Both the position numbers and the translations under genes were made by a program. Positions 8,515 to 17,692 of a stretch of 64,000 nucleotides of DNA are shown here, piece by piece. Within the stretch, counting starts at the first letter, position 1; every line of letters begins with the position of its first letter. The stretch spans positions 1 through 64,000 of the forward strand of contig NZ_AYOY01000079.1 of the NCBI RefSeq assembly GCF_000508185.1. The letters are read 5' to 3'. Under the pieces are notes generated by a model that did not search any database, was not told where the DNA came from, and was given only the letters and a program-made list of their open reading frames with translations. This stretch comes from Sphingobium sp. C100 (GTDB lineage Bacteria; Pseudomonadota; Alphaproteobacteria; Sphingomonadales; Sphingomonadaceae).

Positions 8515-8841
8515 ATGTCGAACCAATTGCGCCTTTGTGAAGTTGCCGGCGTAAAAGACGGCGAGCCGGTCGCGGCGTTCGCCGAAGGAATGCCCGCCCT
8601 CGCAGTATATAATGTTGATGGCGAGATTTTCGTTACCGACAATCTTTGCACTCACGGCAATGCCATGCTGACCGACGGATATCAGGATGGCGACATCATC
8701 GAGTGTCCGTTCCATGGCGGCTCGTTCGACATCAAGACCGGCGCAGCCAAGGCCTTTCCCTGCCAAGTGGCGATCGCGTCCTATCCAGTCGAAATCGAGG
8801 ATGGTTGGGTCTGCATCACGAAGCCCGAAGGAGCAGCCTGA
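8515..8841 (+). CDS. Rieske-type ferredoxin of a dioxygenase system
   Basis: A 108-residue soluble [2Fe-2S] electron carrier. Cluster ligands are Cys45 and His47 (LCTHG) and Cys64 and His67 (CPFHGGSF), spaced as in NahAb, BphA3 and AndAb. It passes electrons from a reductase to the oxygenase alpha subunit. It is the only ferredoxin gene in the window although four alpha/beta pairs are encoded, so it may serve several oxygenases. Its stop overlaps the next beta-subunit start by one base (TGATG). No reductase gene follows. Confidence 0.93.
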   Translation: MSNQLRLCEVAGVKDGEPVAAFAEGMPALAVYNVDGEIFVTDNLCTHGNAMLTDGYQDGDIIECPFHGGSFDIKTGAAKAFPCQVAIASYPVEIEDGWVCITKPEGAA

Positions 8842-9329
8842 TGGGCCTTCCCACCCTTGAGCAGATGCAGTTTCAGCATGCCGCTGCGCAACTTAATGCG
8901 CTTCATGCGGAACTGATCGATGACGACCGGTTGGAAGAATGGCCTAACCTGTTTGAAGAAAAGTGCCAGTACAGTGTGATCTCAGCGGAGAACCACAATC
9001 GTTCGCTGAACCTGGCTGCGGTGTTCTGCGACAGCCGCGGCATGCTGGTCGATCGCATCGTCTCTTTGCGCCGCGCCAATATCTTTCCCGCGCACAGCTA
9101 CCGGCATATTCTCGGTCCGACCCGCGTGAAGTCGACCAGCGGGCAGATCGTCACCACACAGACCAACTATGTGGTCCTGATGACGCGCAACGACGGTCAG
9201 ACGTCGATCTACAATTCCGGAAAATATGTCGATCAAATCGACGTTTCCGGCGCTGGCTCGCGCTTCCTTTCCAAGACCGCAATCTTCGACACCCACCTCA
9301 TCGATACGATGATGGTCCGCCCGATCTAG
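8841..9329 (+). CDS. Ring-hydroxylating dioxygenase beta subunit (TphA3/AndAd type)
   Basis: A 162-residue small subunit starting at the ATG that overlaps the ferredoxin stop. Motifs DDDRLEEWPNLFEEKCQYSV, LVDRIVSLRRANIF and SYRHILGP match terephthalate and anthranilate dioxygenase small subunits and are closely paralogous to the protein of 2678-3166. The frame stays open upstream into the ferredoxin gene, but that extension is a shadow in another frame. The partner alpha subunit follows 24 bases later. Confidence 0.88.
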   Translation: MGLPTLEQMQFQHAAAQLNALHAELIDDDRLEEWPNLFEEKCQYSVISAENHNRSLNLAAVFCDSRGMLVDRIVSLRRANIFPAHSYRHILGPTRVKSTSGQIVTTQTNYVVLMTRNDGQTSIYNSGKYVDQIDVSGAGSRFLSKTAIFDTHLIDTMMVRPI

Positions 9330-9353
9330 CTGCAAAGTTGAAAGCACCCAATC

Positions 9354-10616
9354 ATGTCCATTGCCCAGCAACAAGACACCTTGGATCAAGCCCCGTCCAC
9401 TGCCGGATGCCGGGTTCCGTACCGCGTTTTCACCGATCGCCAGTACTATGATCGCGAACAGGAGAAAATTTTTAAGGGTGACTGCTGGTCCTTCGTCGGA
9501 CTTGAAGCTGAAGTTCCGAAGGCAGGTGATTTCAAATCGACCTTCGTGGGCGAAACGCCGGTGATCCTCACGCGCGACAGCGACGGCTCGGTGCATGTCG
9601 TGGTCAATCGCTGCGCCCATCGCGGTGCCCTGGTCTGCCGCGAAATGCGCGGCAACCGCTCAAGTCTGGAATGCGTCTACCACCAGTGGGCCTACGACCT
9701 GAAGGGTAAGCTGATCGGCGTGCCCTTCCGCCGCGGCCTCAAGGGGCAAGGCGGGATGCCTGGCGATTTTGACATGAGCCAGCACAATCTGAGACAGTTA
9801 CGCACCGAATCGGTCAACGGTCTGGTCTTCGCTTCTTTCTCCGAAACGGTTGAATCCTGCCGTGATTTCCTCGGTCCGATCGTGGTCGAGCAGATCGAGC
9901 GGATCATGTGCAAACCCGTCACCGTTCTGGGCGACCAGCGCCAGCGCATCCGCGGGAATTGGAAGCTTTACGCGGAGAACACCCGCGATCCCTACCACGC
10001 GAGCCTGCTGCACCTATTCCACAACACGTTCGGTCTGTATCGCTCAACCCAGACCGGTAAGGCGCTTATGGATGCCAACAAACGCCACTCGCTGCTCTAT
10101 TCGATCGCGGCCAGCAACGACGATGCCGCCGACAAGCAGGCCTACGGCGATTCCCGCACCTTCGACACCGAATTCAAGCTGCAGGACATGTCGCTGCTGA
10201 AAGGTCGGCAGGAGTTCGCGGACAATGTCACTCTGGTGATCCTCGCGGTCTACCCCAACCTCGTCCTCCAGCAGATCCAGAACACGCTCGCCGTACGCCA
10301 GACCGTGACTTACGGCCCAGACGAATTCGAATTGGTCTGGACCCATTTCGGCTACCAGGACGACGACGAGGAAATGCAGGCCATCCGGCTAAAACAGGCT
10401 AACCTGATCGGACCTGCAGGACTCATTTCGATGGAAGACGGCGAAGCGGTGGAAATCGTCCAGAACGCCATCGTCGGCGAGGCAAGCGCGACGTCCTACA
10501 TCGCGATGGGTGGCGGTCGAGCCGAGGATGCCGACCATCTCGTCACCGAGGGCGCGATCATCGGGTTCTGGGACAATTATCGCAAAATGGTCGGCTTTGA
10601 GGTGGAACCGGCATGA
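9354..10616 (+). CDS. Ring-hydroxylating dioxygenase alpha subunit (terephthalate/anthranilate/salicylate type)
   Basis: Catalytic subunit of 420 residues. Rieske ligands Cys87, His89, Cys107, His110; iron-site residues Asp212, His215 and His220 in RDPYHASLLH. GVPFRRGLKGQGGMP, VLQQIQNTLAVRQ and KQANLIGPAGLISMEDGEAVE are shared almost verbatim with TphA2-type subunits, and also resemble AndAc and salicylate 1-hydroxylase. Paralogue of the alpha subunit at 3163-4443. In an operon with an NahD-type isomerase, a salicylate-type decarboxylating hydroxylase is a reasonable alternative to a terephthalate enzyme. The 3' end overlaps the isomerase start by 4 bases. Confidence 0.9.
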   Translation: MSIAQQQDTLDQAPSTAGCRVPYRVFTDRQYYDREQEKIFKGDCWSFVGLEAEVPKAGDFKSTFVGETPVILTRDSDGSVHVVVNRCAHRGALVCREMRGNRSSLECVYHQWAYDLKGKLIGVPFRRGLKGQGGMPGDFDMSQHNLRQLRTESVNGLVFASFSETVESCRDFLGPIVVEQIERIMCKPVTVLGDQRQRIRGNWKLYAENTRDPYHASLLHLFHNTFGLYRSTQTGKALMDANKRHSLLYSIAASNDDAADKQAYGDSRTFDTEFKLQDMSLLKGRQEFADNVTLVILAVYPNLVLQQIQNTLAVRQTVTYGPDEFELVWTHFGYQDDDEEMQAIRLKQANLIGPAGLISMEDGEAVEIVQNAIVGEASATSYIAMGGGRAEDADHLVTEGAIIGFWDNYRKMVGFEVEPA

Positions 10617-11206
10617 CCCGCACGATCGACTTCTACTTCGATTTCATCAGCCCGTTCAGCTACCTTGCCCAGCTCAAGCTGCCGGAGATCGCGCGGGCAG
10701 CGGGAAGCACGGTGGAATACTGGCCGATTGACATTCCTGAAGCCAAAATTGCCGCCGGCAACTATGGCCCGTCCAATCGCGAAGTCTTGCCCAAGATCAA
10801 GGTCATGAAGGCAGACCTTGAGCGCTGGGCCGAACGTTATGGGGTGCCCCTCACCTTCCCGGCGAGCTTCGCTTGCGCAGACTGGAATTGCGCGGTGCTG
10901 TTCGCCCGCGAGCACGGTAAGGCCGAGGCATTTGTGACCGATGCCTACCGCCGGATCTGGGGCCAGGGGATCGATCCGGGCGACCGCAACGAGCTGGCCG
11001 CATGCGCCAAAGCAGCGGGTCTCGACGCTGAGGCGCTGATTGCCTTCGTTGAATCGCCGACTGGCCAGAACGAATATCGCAAGGCCCGGAGCCAGGCGAT
11101 CCAGCGCGGCGTGTACGGTGCGCCGCTGATGTTCGTTGACGACCAGGTTTTCTGGGGGAATGACCGATTGGATTTTCTTGCCGAGTATTTGAACAAGTCA
11201 AAATAA
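10613..11206 (+). CDS. 2-Hydroxychromene-2-carboxylate isomerase family (NahD-like, DsbA/kappa-GST fold)
   Basis: A 197-residue glutathione-dependent isomerase of the thioredoxin-like DsbA fold. It begins DFYFDFISPFSYLAQLKLP, with the serine (Ser14) at the position of the active-site serine of NahD/kappa GST, and continues with the NYGPSNRE and RIWGQGIDPGDRN blocks and C-terminal GVYGAPLMFVDDQVFWGNDRL, all characteristic. NahD converts 2-hydroxychromene-2-carboxylate to the open-chain benzylidenepyruvate in naphthalene-type pathways. Together with the BphC/NahC-type dioxygenase upstream it indicates ring opening of a fused or ortho-substituted catechol. ATGA overlap with the alpha subunit shows co-translation. 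Confidence 0.88.
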   Translation: MTRTIDFYFDFISPFSYLAQLKLPEIARAAGSTVEYWPIDIPEAKIAAGNYGPSNREVLPKIKVMKADLERWAERYGVPLTFPASFACADWNCAVLFAREHGKAEAFVTDAYRRIWGQGIDPGDRNELAACAKAAGLDAEALIAFVESPTGQNEYRKARSQAIQRGVYGAPLMFVDDQVFWGNDRLDFLAEYLNKSK

Positions 11207-11233
11207 AAAATTCGATTACACAAGGGGGGATGC

Positions 11234-13414
11234 ATGAAAAGGTATGATTGCTTTTTTGTCGCCTTGTTGGGAGTGACCGCGCTGACGCCGCAGATGGCCT
11301 TAGCACAAGACTTCACAAGCGAAACGGACGAATCCCAGCCTGCCAGCACGGGTCTAGGTGACATTATCGTCACCGCCACTCGGCACGAGGCCAAGCTGCA
11401 AACCGTGCCGGTTGCAGTTACTGCGGTTACCGGCGATGCTCTTGCTTCCGCCGATGTTTCAACGGTCCGCTCCCTCACTCAGGTTGTGCCAGGCTTCATC
11501 GGCAGCCGTAATATGGGTGTCTTCCAGCCGGTCGTACGCGGCGTCGGCTCAACCGGCATTTCGGTTGGTGATGAACCCAATATCGCAACCTACGTCGACG
11601 GCGTCTACCAACCGGAATCGGCCGCCAACTGGATCGACCTGGTCGAGGTCGAGCGGGTCGAGGTGCTGCGCGGGCCGCAGGGCACGACCTTCGGTCGCAA
11701 TGCCACCGGCGGACTGATCAACGTCATCACCCCCGATCCCAGCTTCGACTTCCGCGGCAAGGCTTCGCTGCGCTTGGGCCGGATGAGGCGCGATGCCGGC
11801 GATTACGACGCCCGGCTCTATTTTACCGGGCCAATGGGCGACAAGGTCGCGGCTGACTTTGCCGCGCTTTTCCGCAAAAACGACGGATACATCGACGATC
11901 TGGTCCGTGGAGGCACTCTGGGCAACCAGCGCGTCATCGACCTGCGCAGCAAGTTGCTGTTCAAGCCGACCGACAATTTCAAGGTTGTTCTGACCGGGGA
12001 ATACTTCAACCAGGAAAGCACCACCAATTCGCCGCAGCCGCTGGATGGCAACACCGCAGGCAACAATTGGCCGGGCGTGATCGTACCGACCCGTGCCTGG
12101 CAGGCCTCGTTGACCGAGGTGCCGTTGCTCAACCTCACACGTTGGAGCGCGGCACTGCACACCCGGCTCGATCTGGGTAGCGTCCTGCTTGAAACCACCA
12201 CCGGTTTTCTCAACCTGCGCTGGCGGCAGACGACCGATGGCGATGCCTCGAACATAAAGCTGTCGAACTTTCCGGCAGTGTTTGAATCGGAGTCGGGCAG
12301 TCAGGAAATCAAGCTGAGTTCGGCCAATCCCGGCCGCTTCCAGTGGCTGGTCGGCGGGTACTTCTACCAGTTCGGCGGTGGTGCCCCGGTCCTCGAGCCT
12401 TGGACCACCACCAACCCAGCTCTGCCCTTGGCAGGGCCGTCGTTGACACCCAAGCTTGATGGACGCTCATTCGCGGTCTTTGCCGAAGGCACCTATGAGG
12501 TTCAGCCGAACCTGTTCATCACGCTCGGCGGCCGATACACTACCGAGACGCGCTGGTTTAGCCAAAGTAACAATGGCGTATTGCTGGTCAATGACGTTTC
12601 AAAAACGTTCAAAAAGTTTAACTACAAAGTCGGTATCCGTTATGAGGTGACCGACAAGACTAACGTCTACGCCACCTACAGCACCGCGTTCAAGAGCGGG
12701 GTATACAACATGGCGGGAATCAGCGGCACCCCGGTCAATCCGGAGAACATCAAGGCGGCTGAATTCGGGATCAAGTCCGATCCATTGGAATGGCTGCGCA
12801 CCAACCTTGCCGCCTATTATTACGACTACAAGGGCCTCCAACTTCAGTCGAAGGCTCCGACCGGTCCCGGATACATCCTGCAGAATGCAGCCAACGCCGA
12901 AATCTATGGCGGCGAGTTTGAGACCATCATCAATCCGGTCCGCGACCTAAGGCTGCGTGCGGCGGTTGCCTATACCCATGCCCGCTACAAGGATTTCCCC
13001 AACGCCCAGGGCTTTACGCCGATCGTGAATGGCAACGGCAACTACGCCGGCAACGTGGCTGCTCCCTACGATGCTTCAGGCAAGGTCATGACCCGGGCGC
13101 CTGAATGGTCGGGCAATGTGGGGTTTGATTGGAGCCATGACGTCGGCAACGGGCGCGTCACTCTGGCCGGAAATCTGCTGTGGAGTTCCAGGGTATACTA
13201 CGACTTCGCCAACATATTCTCGCAGCGCCCCTACACCCTGTCTAACCTCTCGATCAATTGGCAGCCTGGAAGCGAAGCCTTCAAGGTCGGCCTGTGGGTG
13301 ACGAACCTGACCAACGAGAAGGTGCTGCAAACCGTGCGCCCCGGAACGTTGGGAACCGACGGGTTCTATGAACAACCTCGTAAGATTGGAATAACTATAG
13401 AAACGAAAATTTAA
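11234..13414 (+). CDS. TonB-dependent outer-membrane receptor
   Basis: A 726-residue receptor: signal peptide of about 24 residues ending ALA, a TonB-box-like segment GDIIVTATRHE, a plug domain with RGVGSTG and VLRGPQGTTFGRNATGGLIN, then a beta barrel ending in the aromatic-rich C-terminus typical of barrel closure. TonB receptors of this type are abundant in sphingomonads and are often carried with catabolic genes, where uptake of aromatic or hydrophobic substrates has been proposed. It begins 27 bases after the isomerase, behind an AAGGGGGG box, so is probably in the same operon. Ligand unknown. Confidence 0.92.
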   Translation: MKRYDCFFVALLGVTALTPQMALAQDFTSETDESQPASTGLGDIIVTATRHEAKLQTVPVAVTAVTGDALASADVSTVRSLTQVVPGFIGSRNMGVFQPVVRGVGSTGISVGDEPNIATYVDGVYQPESAANWIDLVEVERVEVLRGPQGTTFGRNATGGLINVITPDPSFDFRGKASLRLGRMRRDAGDYDARLYFTGPMGDKVAADFAALFRKNDGYIDDLVRGGTLGNQRVIDLRSKLLFKPTDNFKVVLTGEYFNQESTTNSPQPLDGNTAGNNWPGVIVPTRAWQASLTEVPLLNLTRWSAALHTRLDLGSVLLETTTGFLNLRWRQTTDGDASNIKLSNFPAVFESESGSQEIKLSSANPGRFQWLVGGYFYQFGGGAPVLEPWTTTNPALPLAGPSLTPKLDGRSFAVFAEGTYEVQPNLFITLGGRYTTETRWFSQSNNGVLLVNDVSKTFKKFNYKVGIRYEVTDKTNVYATYSTAFKSGVYNMAGISGTPVNPENIKAAEFGIKSDPLEWLRTNLAAYYYDYKGLQLQSKAPTGPGYILQNAANAEIYGGEFETIINPVRDLRLRAAVAYTHARYKDFPNAQGFTPIVNGNGNYAGNVAAPYDASGKVMTRAPEWSGNVGFDWSHDVGNGRVTLAGNLLWSSRVYYDFANIFSQRPYTLSNLSINWQPGSEAFKVGLWVTNLTNEKVLQTVRPGTLGTDGFYEQPRKIGITIETKI

Positions 13415-13441
13415 ACAATAACTTTAATCAAGGAGGATGCC

Positions 13442-15937
13442 ATGAAGAAAATTAATCATCCAAAAATAAAAAATCTACTGCTGTCGAACGCGCCCCCGAT
13501 GCTCGCGCTCTTACTGCTAGCGCCGACCCATGTGTATGCACAAGACAGATCGGATAGTAACCCACAATCCGAGACAGCAGTTTCAGGACTTGGTGATATT
13601 ATTGTTACAGCTCGGAAACGCTCTGAAAATCTGCAGGAAACACCCATCGCGATCACGGCGATGACTGGTGAGATGCTCGAAGAAAAGCAGATCGTCAACG
13701 TAGCGGAAGTTGCCAAGTTCGCTCCCAATGTCAACATTTCGCCGGTTGCTAACATCTCGGGTTCGAGTGCCTCGATTACCGCTTTCATCCGCGGCGTCGG
13801 ACAGACCGACTTCAACATCACTGTCGATCCCGGCGTTGGCGTCTATGTAGATGGCGTATATGTCGCGCGTTCCGTCGGAGCGCTACTCGACATGGCAGAC
13901 GTTTCAAGCGTCCAGGTCTTGCGCGGTCCGCAGGGTACGCTGTTTGGCAAGAACACGATCGGCGGAGCGATCGTGGTCAATTCGGTTGAGCCGCAGAAGG
14001 ATTTCGACCTGAAGCTCGAAGCGGCAACCGGCCGGTTCAATCGCGCCGATTTCAAGGGCATTATCAATGTACCGCTGAACGACAACCTAGCGATGCGGGC
14101 TGTTGCTTCCTATGAAACGCGCGACGGCTATCAGAAACGTCTGTTCGATGGCGGTCGCCAGGGTAACAAAGATAGCTTTGGTGGGCGTGTCGCCTTTAAA
14201 TGGGAACCGACAGACAAACTCACGGTCAATCTCAGTGGGGACATCAACATCCGCCGGGAGGAGATGGCCGCATCTACTTTAGTTAACCTTTTTGAATCGC
14301 CCAACCTGCTTCAGATCGTCAATTGGAATGGGCGGACCTTAGCATTCCCAAGCTCTACATATGCATGGAACAAGCTACAGGGGGGGGCCGGTGTTTGTGG
14401 CGCGGACGGTCAGCTTGCCCCAGTCAACAATCCCCTGTGTGCAACTACCCAATGGGTAACTGGCAATATCGACTCGACTTGGTCGGGCACGAAAAACCAG
14501 TCGGATTTCGATTTGTGGGGCACCAACCTGACACTCGACTATGATTTCGGTGGCATTAACCTCAAATCAATCAGCGCCTATCGCGACCAAAAGGCAACAA
14601 TCCAGTTCGACTTTGATGGCACGCCCCATCCCTATCTGCAGCTGACCAACAATATCGACTTATGGCAGGCATCACAGGAGTTGCAGCTGACCGGCAGTTT
14701 GTTGAACGACCGGTTAAAGTTTGTGCTCGGCGGATACTATCTGAAAGAAAAAGGACAGGACAAGAATGATCTGCGCTTCGGGTTTGCGGATTTCTTCAGT
14801 GGTGGCAAGATTGACAACGACAGCTATGCCGCTTACCTGCAGGCCACTTTCAAGGTAACCGACCGATTTTCCATAACACCGGGAATTCGTTACACGGACG
14901 AAACAAAGCGTTTTGACCCGTCGTTCCAGACTATTAACCGTGATTACACGGCACCTCTCGGGCAGGCAGGAATTCTTCCCTATCCAGATGGTGTATTCAT
15001 CGCTTTCAGCCAATGCGTTACTGGCCAACCCACGCCATTGCTAGTGACCGACCCAGCCAGCCCACTATTTGGTTTCCCACTACCTGGTGGATGCGCTCCT
15101 GCCGCCACCAACCCTGGCGGAAACCACACGATGCCGGCTGTTCAAGTTGCTGTAAAGGCGAAGGAGTGGACACCGGCAATTTCAATGGACTATAAGATTA
15201 GCGATGATGTTCTCGCATATGCATCATATTCTAAAGGCTTCAAAAACGGCGGATTTACTCAACGAATATTTCCTGCTGAGCAAGTTGCCCCTTCTTTCAC
15301 TCCTGAATTTGTAGAATCTTATGAGATAGGTCTTAAAACAGAGATTTTTGATCGTCGACTTCGCGTTAATATCGCTGCGTTTCTTTCCGACTACAGCGAC
15401 ATCCAAGTTGTTGTAAACGAAGGCATCGCGCCTAGGGCGCGCAATGCTGGCACTGGTCGAATTAAGGGCTTCGAGATTGAAGGCGAAGCAGCTCCTGCCG
15501 ATTGGTTGCGACTGACATTCGGTGTTGGTTATCTGGATGCTTATTTTCGTGAAATCGATCCGGCGGCATTCCCGATAGGCCTCAATTCGAAGTTTGCCTT
15601 CGTGCCGGAGTGGACTGGCTCGGCTTCTTTCAACGCCGATGTTTATCGAGGAGACAGGGGCAAGCTGACTCTTCGTGGCGATTGGTCGTACCAGAGCACA
15701 ACGTACAAAGATGCGCTAAACAGTTCTGAATTAAAGCAGCCTGGCTATAGCGTATTCGGCGCAAGCGCATCATTTACTGAGAGTAGCGAGCATTTTACAG
15801 TGACAGCTGGTGTAACTAACCTGACCGATAAGCGGTATATTCAGGGCGGATATGTCGACCGTGACGTCGCGGGGACAGCGCTGGCAACTTACTCACGTCC
15901 GCGTGAATGGTTCCTTAAGCTGGCCTACAAGTACTAA
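13442..15937 (+). CDS. TonB-dependent outer-membrane receptor, second copy
   Basis: An 831-residue receptor 27 bases after the first, preceded by a strong AAGGAGGA box. Signal peptide with ALLLLAPTHVYAQ, TonB box GDIIVTARKRSE, plug motifs FIRGVGQTDFN and VLRGPQGTLFGKNTIGGAIV, long barrel, and a C-terminus ending in Tyr. It is not a recent duplicate of the first: lengths and barrel loops differ, and it holds locally AT-rich stretches (13442-13480, 15180-15430) unlike its neighbours, suggesting separate acquisition. A stem-loop terminator follows. Ligand unknown; pairing of two receptors may reflect two related substrates. Confidence 0.92.
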   Translation: MKKINHPKIKNLLLSNAPPMLALLLLAPTHVYAQDRSDSNPQSETAVSGLGDIIVTARKRSENLQETPIAITAMTGEMLEEKQIVNVAEVAKFAPNVNISPVANISGSSASITAFIRGVGQTDFNITVDPGVGVYVDGVYVARSVGALLDMADVSSVQVLRGPQGTLFGKNTIGGAIVVNSVEPQKDFDLKLEAATGRFNRADFKGIINVPLNDNLAMRAVASYETRDGYQKRLFDGGRQGNKDSFGGRVAFKWEPTDKLTVNLSGDINIRREEMAASTLVNLFESPNLLQIVNWNGRTLAFPSSTYAWNKLQGGAGVCGADGQLAPVNNPLCATTQWVTGNIDSTWSGTKNQSDFDLWGTNLTLDYDFGGINLKSISAYRDQKATIQFDFDGTPHPYLQLTNNIDLWQASQELQLTGSLLNDRLKFVLGGYYLKEKGQDKNDLRFGFADFFSGGKIDNDSYAAYLQATFKVTDRFSITPGIRYTDETKRFDPSFQTINRDYTAPLGQAGILPYPDGVFIAFSQCVTGQPTPLLVTDPASPLFGFPLPGGCAPAATNPGGNHTMPAVQVAVKAKEWTPAISMDYKISDDVLAYASYSKGFKNGGFTQRIFPAEQVAPSFTPEFVESYEIGLKTEIFDRRLRVNIAAFLSDYSDIQVVVNEGIAPRARNAGTGRIKGFEIEGEAAPADWLRLTFGVGYLDAYFREIDPAAFPIGLNSKFAFVPEWTGSASFNADVYRGDRGKLTLRGDWSYQSTTYKDALNSSELKQPGYSVFGASASFTESSEHFTVTAGVTNLTDKRYIQGGYVDRDVAGTALATYSRPREWFLKLAYKY

Positions 15938-15947
15938 CGCAAGAGCA

Positions 15948-15973
15948 GAGGGCGGCGGTTCGCTGCCGTCCTC
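15948..15973 (+). terminator. Stem-loop terminator after the TonB receptors
   Basis: An 11-base stem (GAGGGCGGCGG with CTGCCGTCCTC, two G-U pairs) closed by a TTCG tetraloop begins 10 bases after the receptor stop codon. There is no long T run, so termination efficiency is uncertain. Confidence 0.55.
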
Positions 15974-16062
15974 ACCGTTTCGGACGTGCTTGCTTCGGAA
16001 GCACCGCCTAACCGACCAACATCCGCTTGGCATCTGGTCCTGCGGCCACAGGAGTTCAGACA

Positions 16063-17535
16063 TTGGCTGTCACAATCCCTCCACTCCACCGCAGCGATTT
16101 TCTGACCAACCAGTCGATCATCAACGGGAAATCAGTAGAAGCCAGCTCCACCTTTGATGTCACGAACCCCGCCACCGGCAAGACGCTCGCAACAGTTGGC
16201 CTACTGGGCGAAGCCGAAACTCGCCAGGCGATCGAAAGCAATTCCCGCACCTATGCCGATTGGCGAAAGCGATCCGCGCAAGAGCGTGTCCGACTGCTGC
16301 AGGGCTGGCTAGCACTGGTCCAGCTGCATCGCGAGGATCTGGCCCTGCTGATGACCGCCGAACAGGGCAAACCGCTGGCCGAAGCGCTGGGCGAGGTCGA
16401 TTACGCCGCAAGCTTCATCCAGTGGTTCGCCGAAGAGGCGCGCCGTGTCTATGGCGAGGTCATTCCGGCCAGTTCCGAGCGGCGGATTATCGTGATCCGT
16501 CAGCCGGTCGGCGTGGCTGGCGCCATTACGCCGTGGAACTTTCCCGCCGCGATGATCACCCGCAAGGTCGCGCCTGCACTGGCGGCGGGCTGCACCGTGA
16601 CCCTCAAACCGTCCGAACTCACCCCGCTGACCGCTTGCGCTCTGGCAAAGCTCGCTCTCGAAGCGGGCATTCCGCCCGGCGTGTTCAACGTGGTCTGCGG
16701 GGATGCACCCGCGATCGGATCGGTCCTGACCAGCCATCCCGATGTCACCAAGTTCACTTTCACCGGTTCGACCGCGGTTGGCAAGCTGCTGACTGCGCAA
16801 TGCGCCACCACCCTGAAACGGGTTTCGATGGAACTGGGCGGCAATGCCCCGCTGCTAGTGTTCGACGATGCCGATCTCGATCAGGCGGTCGAGGGGGTGA
16901 TCGCATCGAAATTCCGTAACACCGGACAGACCTGCGTTTGCGCCAACCGGATCCTGGTGCAGAGCGGCATTCATGACCGCTTCGTCGAGGCGCTGGCCGC
17001 CAGGGTCTCCGCGTTCCGGGTCGGCAACGGCCTTGAAGGTGCAACCGACCAGGGACCGTTAATCACCGCATCAGCCTTGGCCAAGGTTCACGGGCATGTC
17101 GCCGACGCCGTGGCGCAAGGTGCCCAGCTGGTCACAGGCGGCAAGGGACACGAGGCCGGAGAGCTGTTCTTCCAACCAACTGTTCTGACCGGAGCGAGCC
17201 CGGCGATGCGGCTAGCGGACGAGGAGACTTTCGGGCCGGTTGCCCCGGTGTTCCGTTTCGAAACCGAGGTCGAAGCGCTAACGCTTGCCAACGCCACGCG
17301 CTCGGGGCTGGCGGCCTATGCCTTCACCCGCGACATTGACCGCGCCTGGCGGGTTTCCGAAGGACTTGAGACCGGGATGGTCGGCTTAAACAGCGGCATC
17401 GTCTCGACCGAGACCGCACCGTTTGGCGGCATCAAGGAATCGGGACTTGGCCGAGAAGGTTCGCGACACGGTATTGAAGAATTCTTGGAGATGAAGACCA
17501 TCAGTGTTGGGGTCCGGAACGAGAGTCCGGTGTAA
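16063..17535 (+). CDS. Aldehyde dehydrogenase, succinate-semialdehyde dehydrogenase-like
   Basis: NAD(P)-dependent aldehyde dehydrogenase of 490 residues. PWNFPAAMITRK, FTGSTAVGKLL, MELGGNAPLLVFDDADLD (general base Glu) and GQTCVCANR (catalytic Cys) are seen, and the pattern resembles GabD-type semialdehyde dehydrogenases. There is no suitable ATG; the TTG at 16063 has AGGAG eight bases upstream and gives a family-like N-terminus. Another in-frame TTG lies at 16027 without a ribosome site. It may oxidise a semialdehyde from ring fission, or an aryl aldehyde made by the flavoproteins downstream. Confidence 0.87.
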   Translation: MAVTIPPLHRSDFLTNQSIINGKSVEASSTFDVTNPATGKTLATVGLLGEAETRQAIESNSRTYADWRKRSAQERVRLLQGWLALVQLHREDLALLMTAEQGKPLAEALGEVDYAASFIQWFAEEARRVYGEVIPASSERRIIVIRQPVGVAGAITPWNFPAAMITRKVAPALAAGCTVTLKPSELTPLTACALAKLALEAGIPPGVFNVVCGDAPAIGSVLTSHPDVTKFTFTGSTAVGKLLTAQCATTLKRVSMELGGNAPLLVFDDADLDQAVEGVIASKFRNTGQTCVCANRILVQSGIHDRFVEALAARVSAFRVGNGLEGATDQGPLITASALAKVHGHVADAVAQGAQLVTGGKGHEAGELFFQPTVLTGASPAMRLADEETFGPVAPVFRFETEVEALTLANATRSGLAAYAFTRDIDRAWRVSEGLETGMVGLNSGIVSTETAPFGGIKESGLGREGSRHGIEEFLEMKTISVGVRNESPV

Positions 17536-17568
17536 GCGGAATGCGGTCCCGAGGAGTCAAGATTTTCG

Positions 17569-17596
17569 TTGCTCAATGCGGAATGCATTGTATGAT
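17569..17596 (+). promoter_or_regulatory. Promoter with overlapping inverted repeat upstream of the decarboxylase operon
   Basis: TTGCTC (17569-17574) and TATGAT (17591-17596) are separated by 16 bases. The perfect inverted repeat CAATGC-GGAAT-GCATTG (17574-17590) fills the spacer, an arrangement expected for repression. It starts a 157-base gap after the aldehyde dehydrogenase and resembles the elements at 7431 and 37948. Confidence 0.45.
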
Positions 17597-17692
17597 GTCG
17601 GCAAAAGAGTGGGAGACGGAATTCAGCATGCCCTTCAGGGTTAGGCCTTATGCTACCTTGACCGCCCAGAACGCGCAGGAAAGTGTCCTGCC

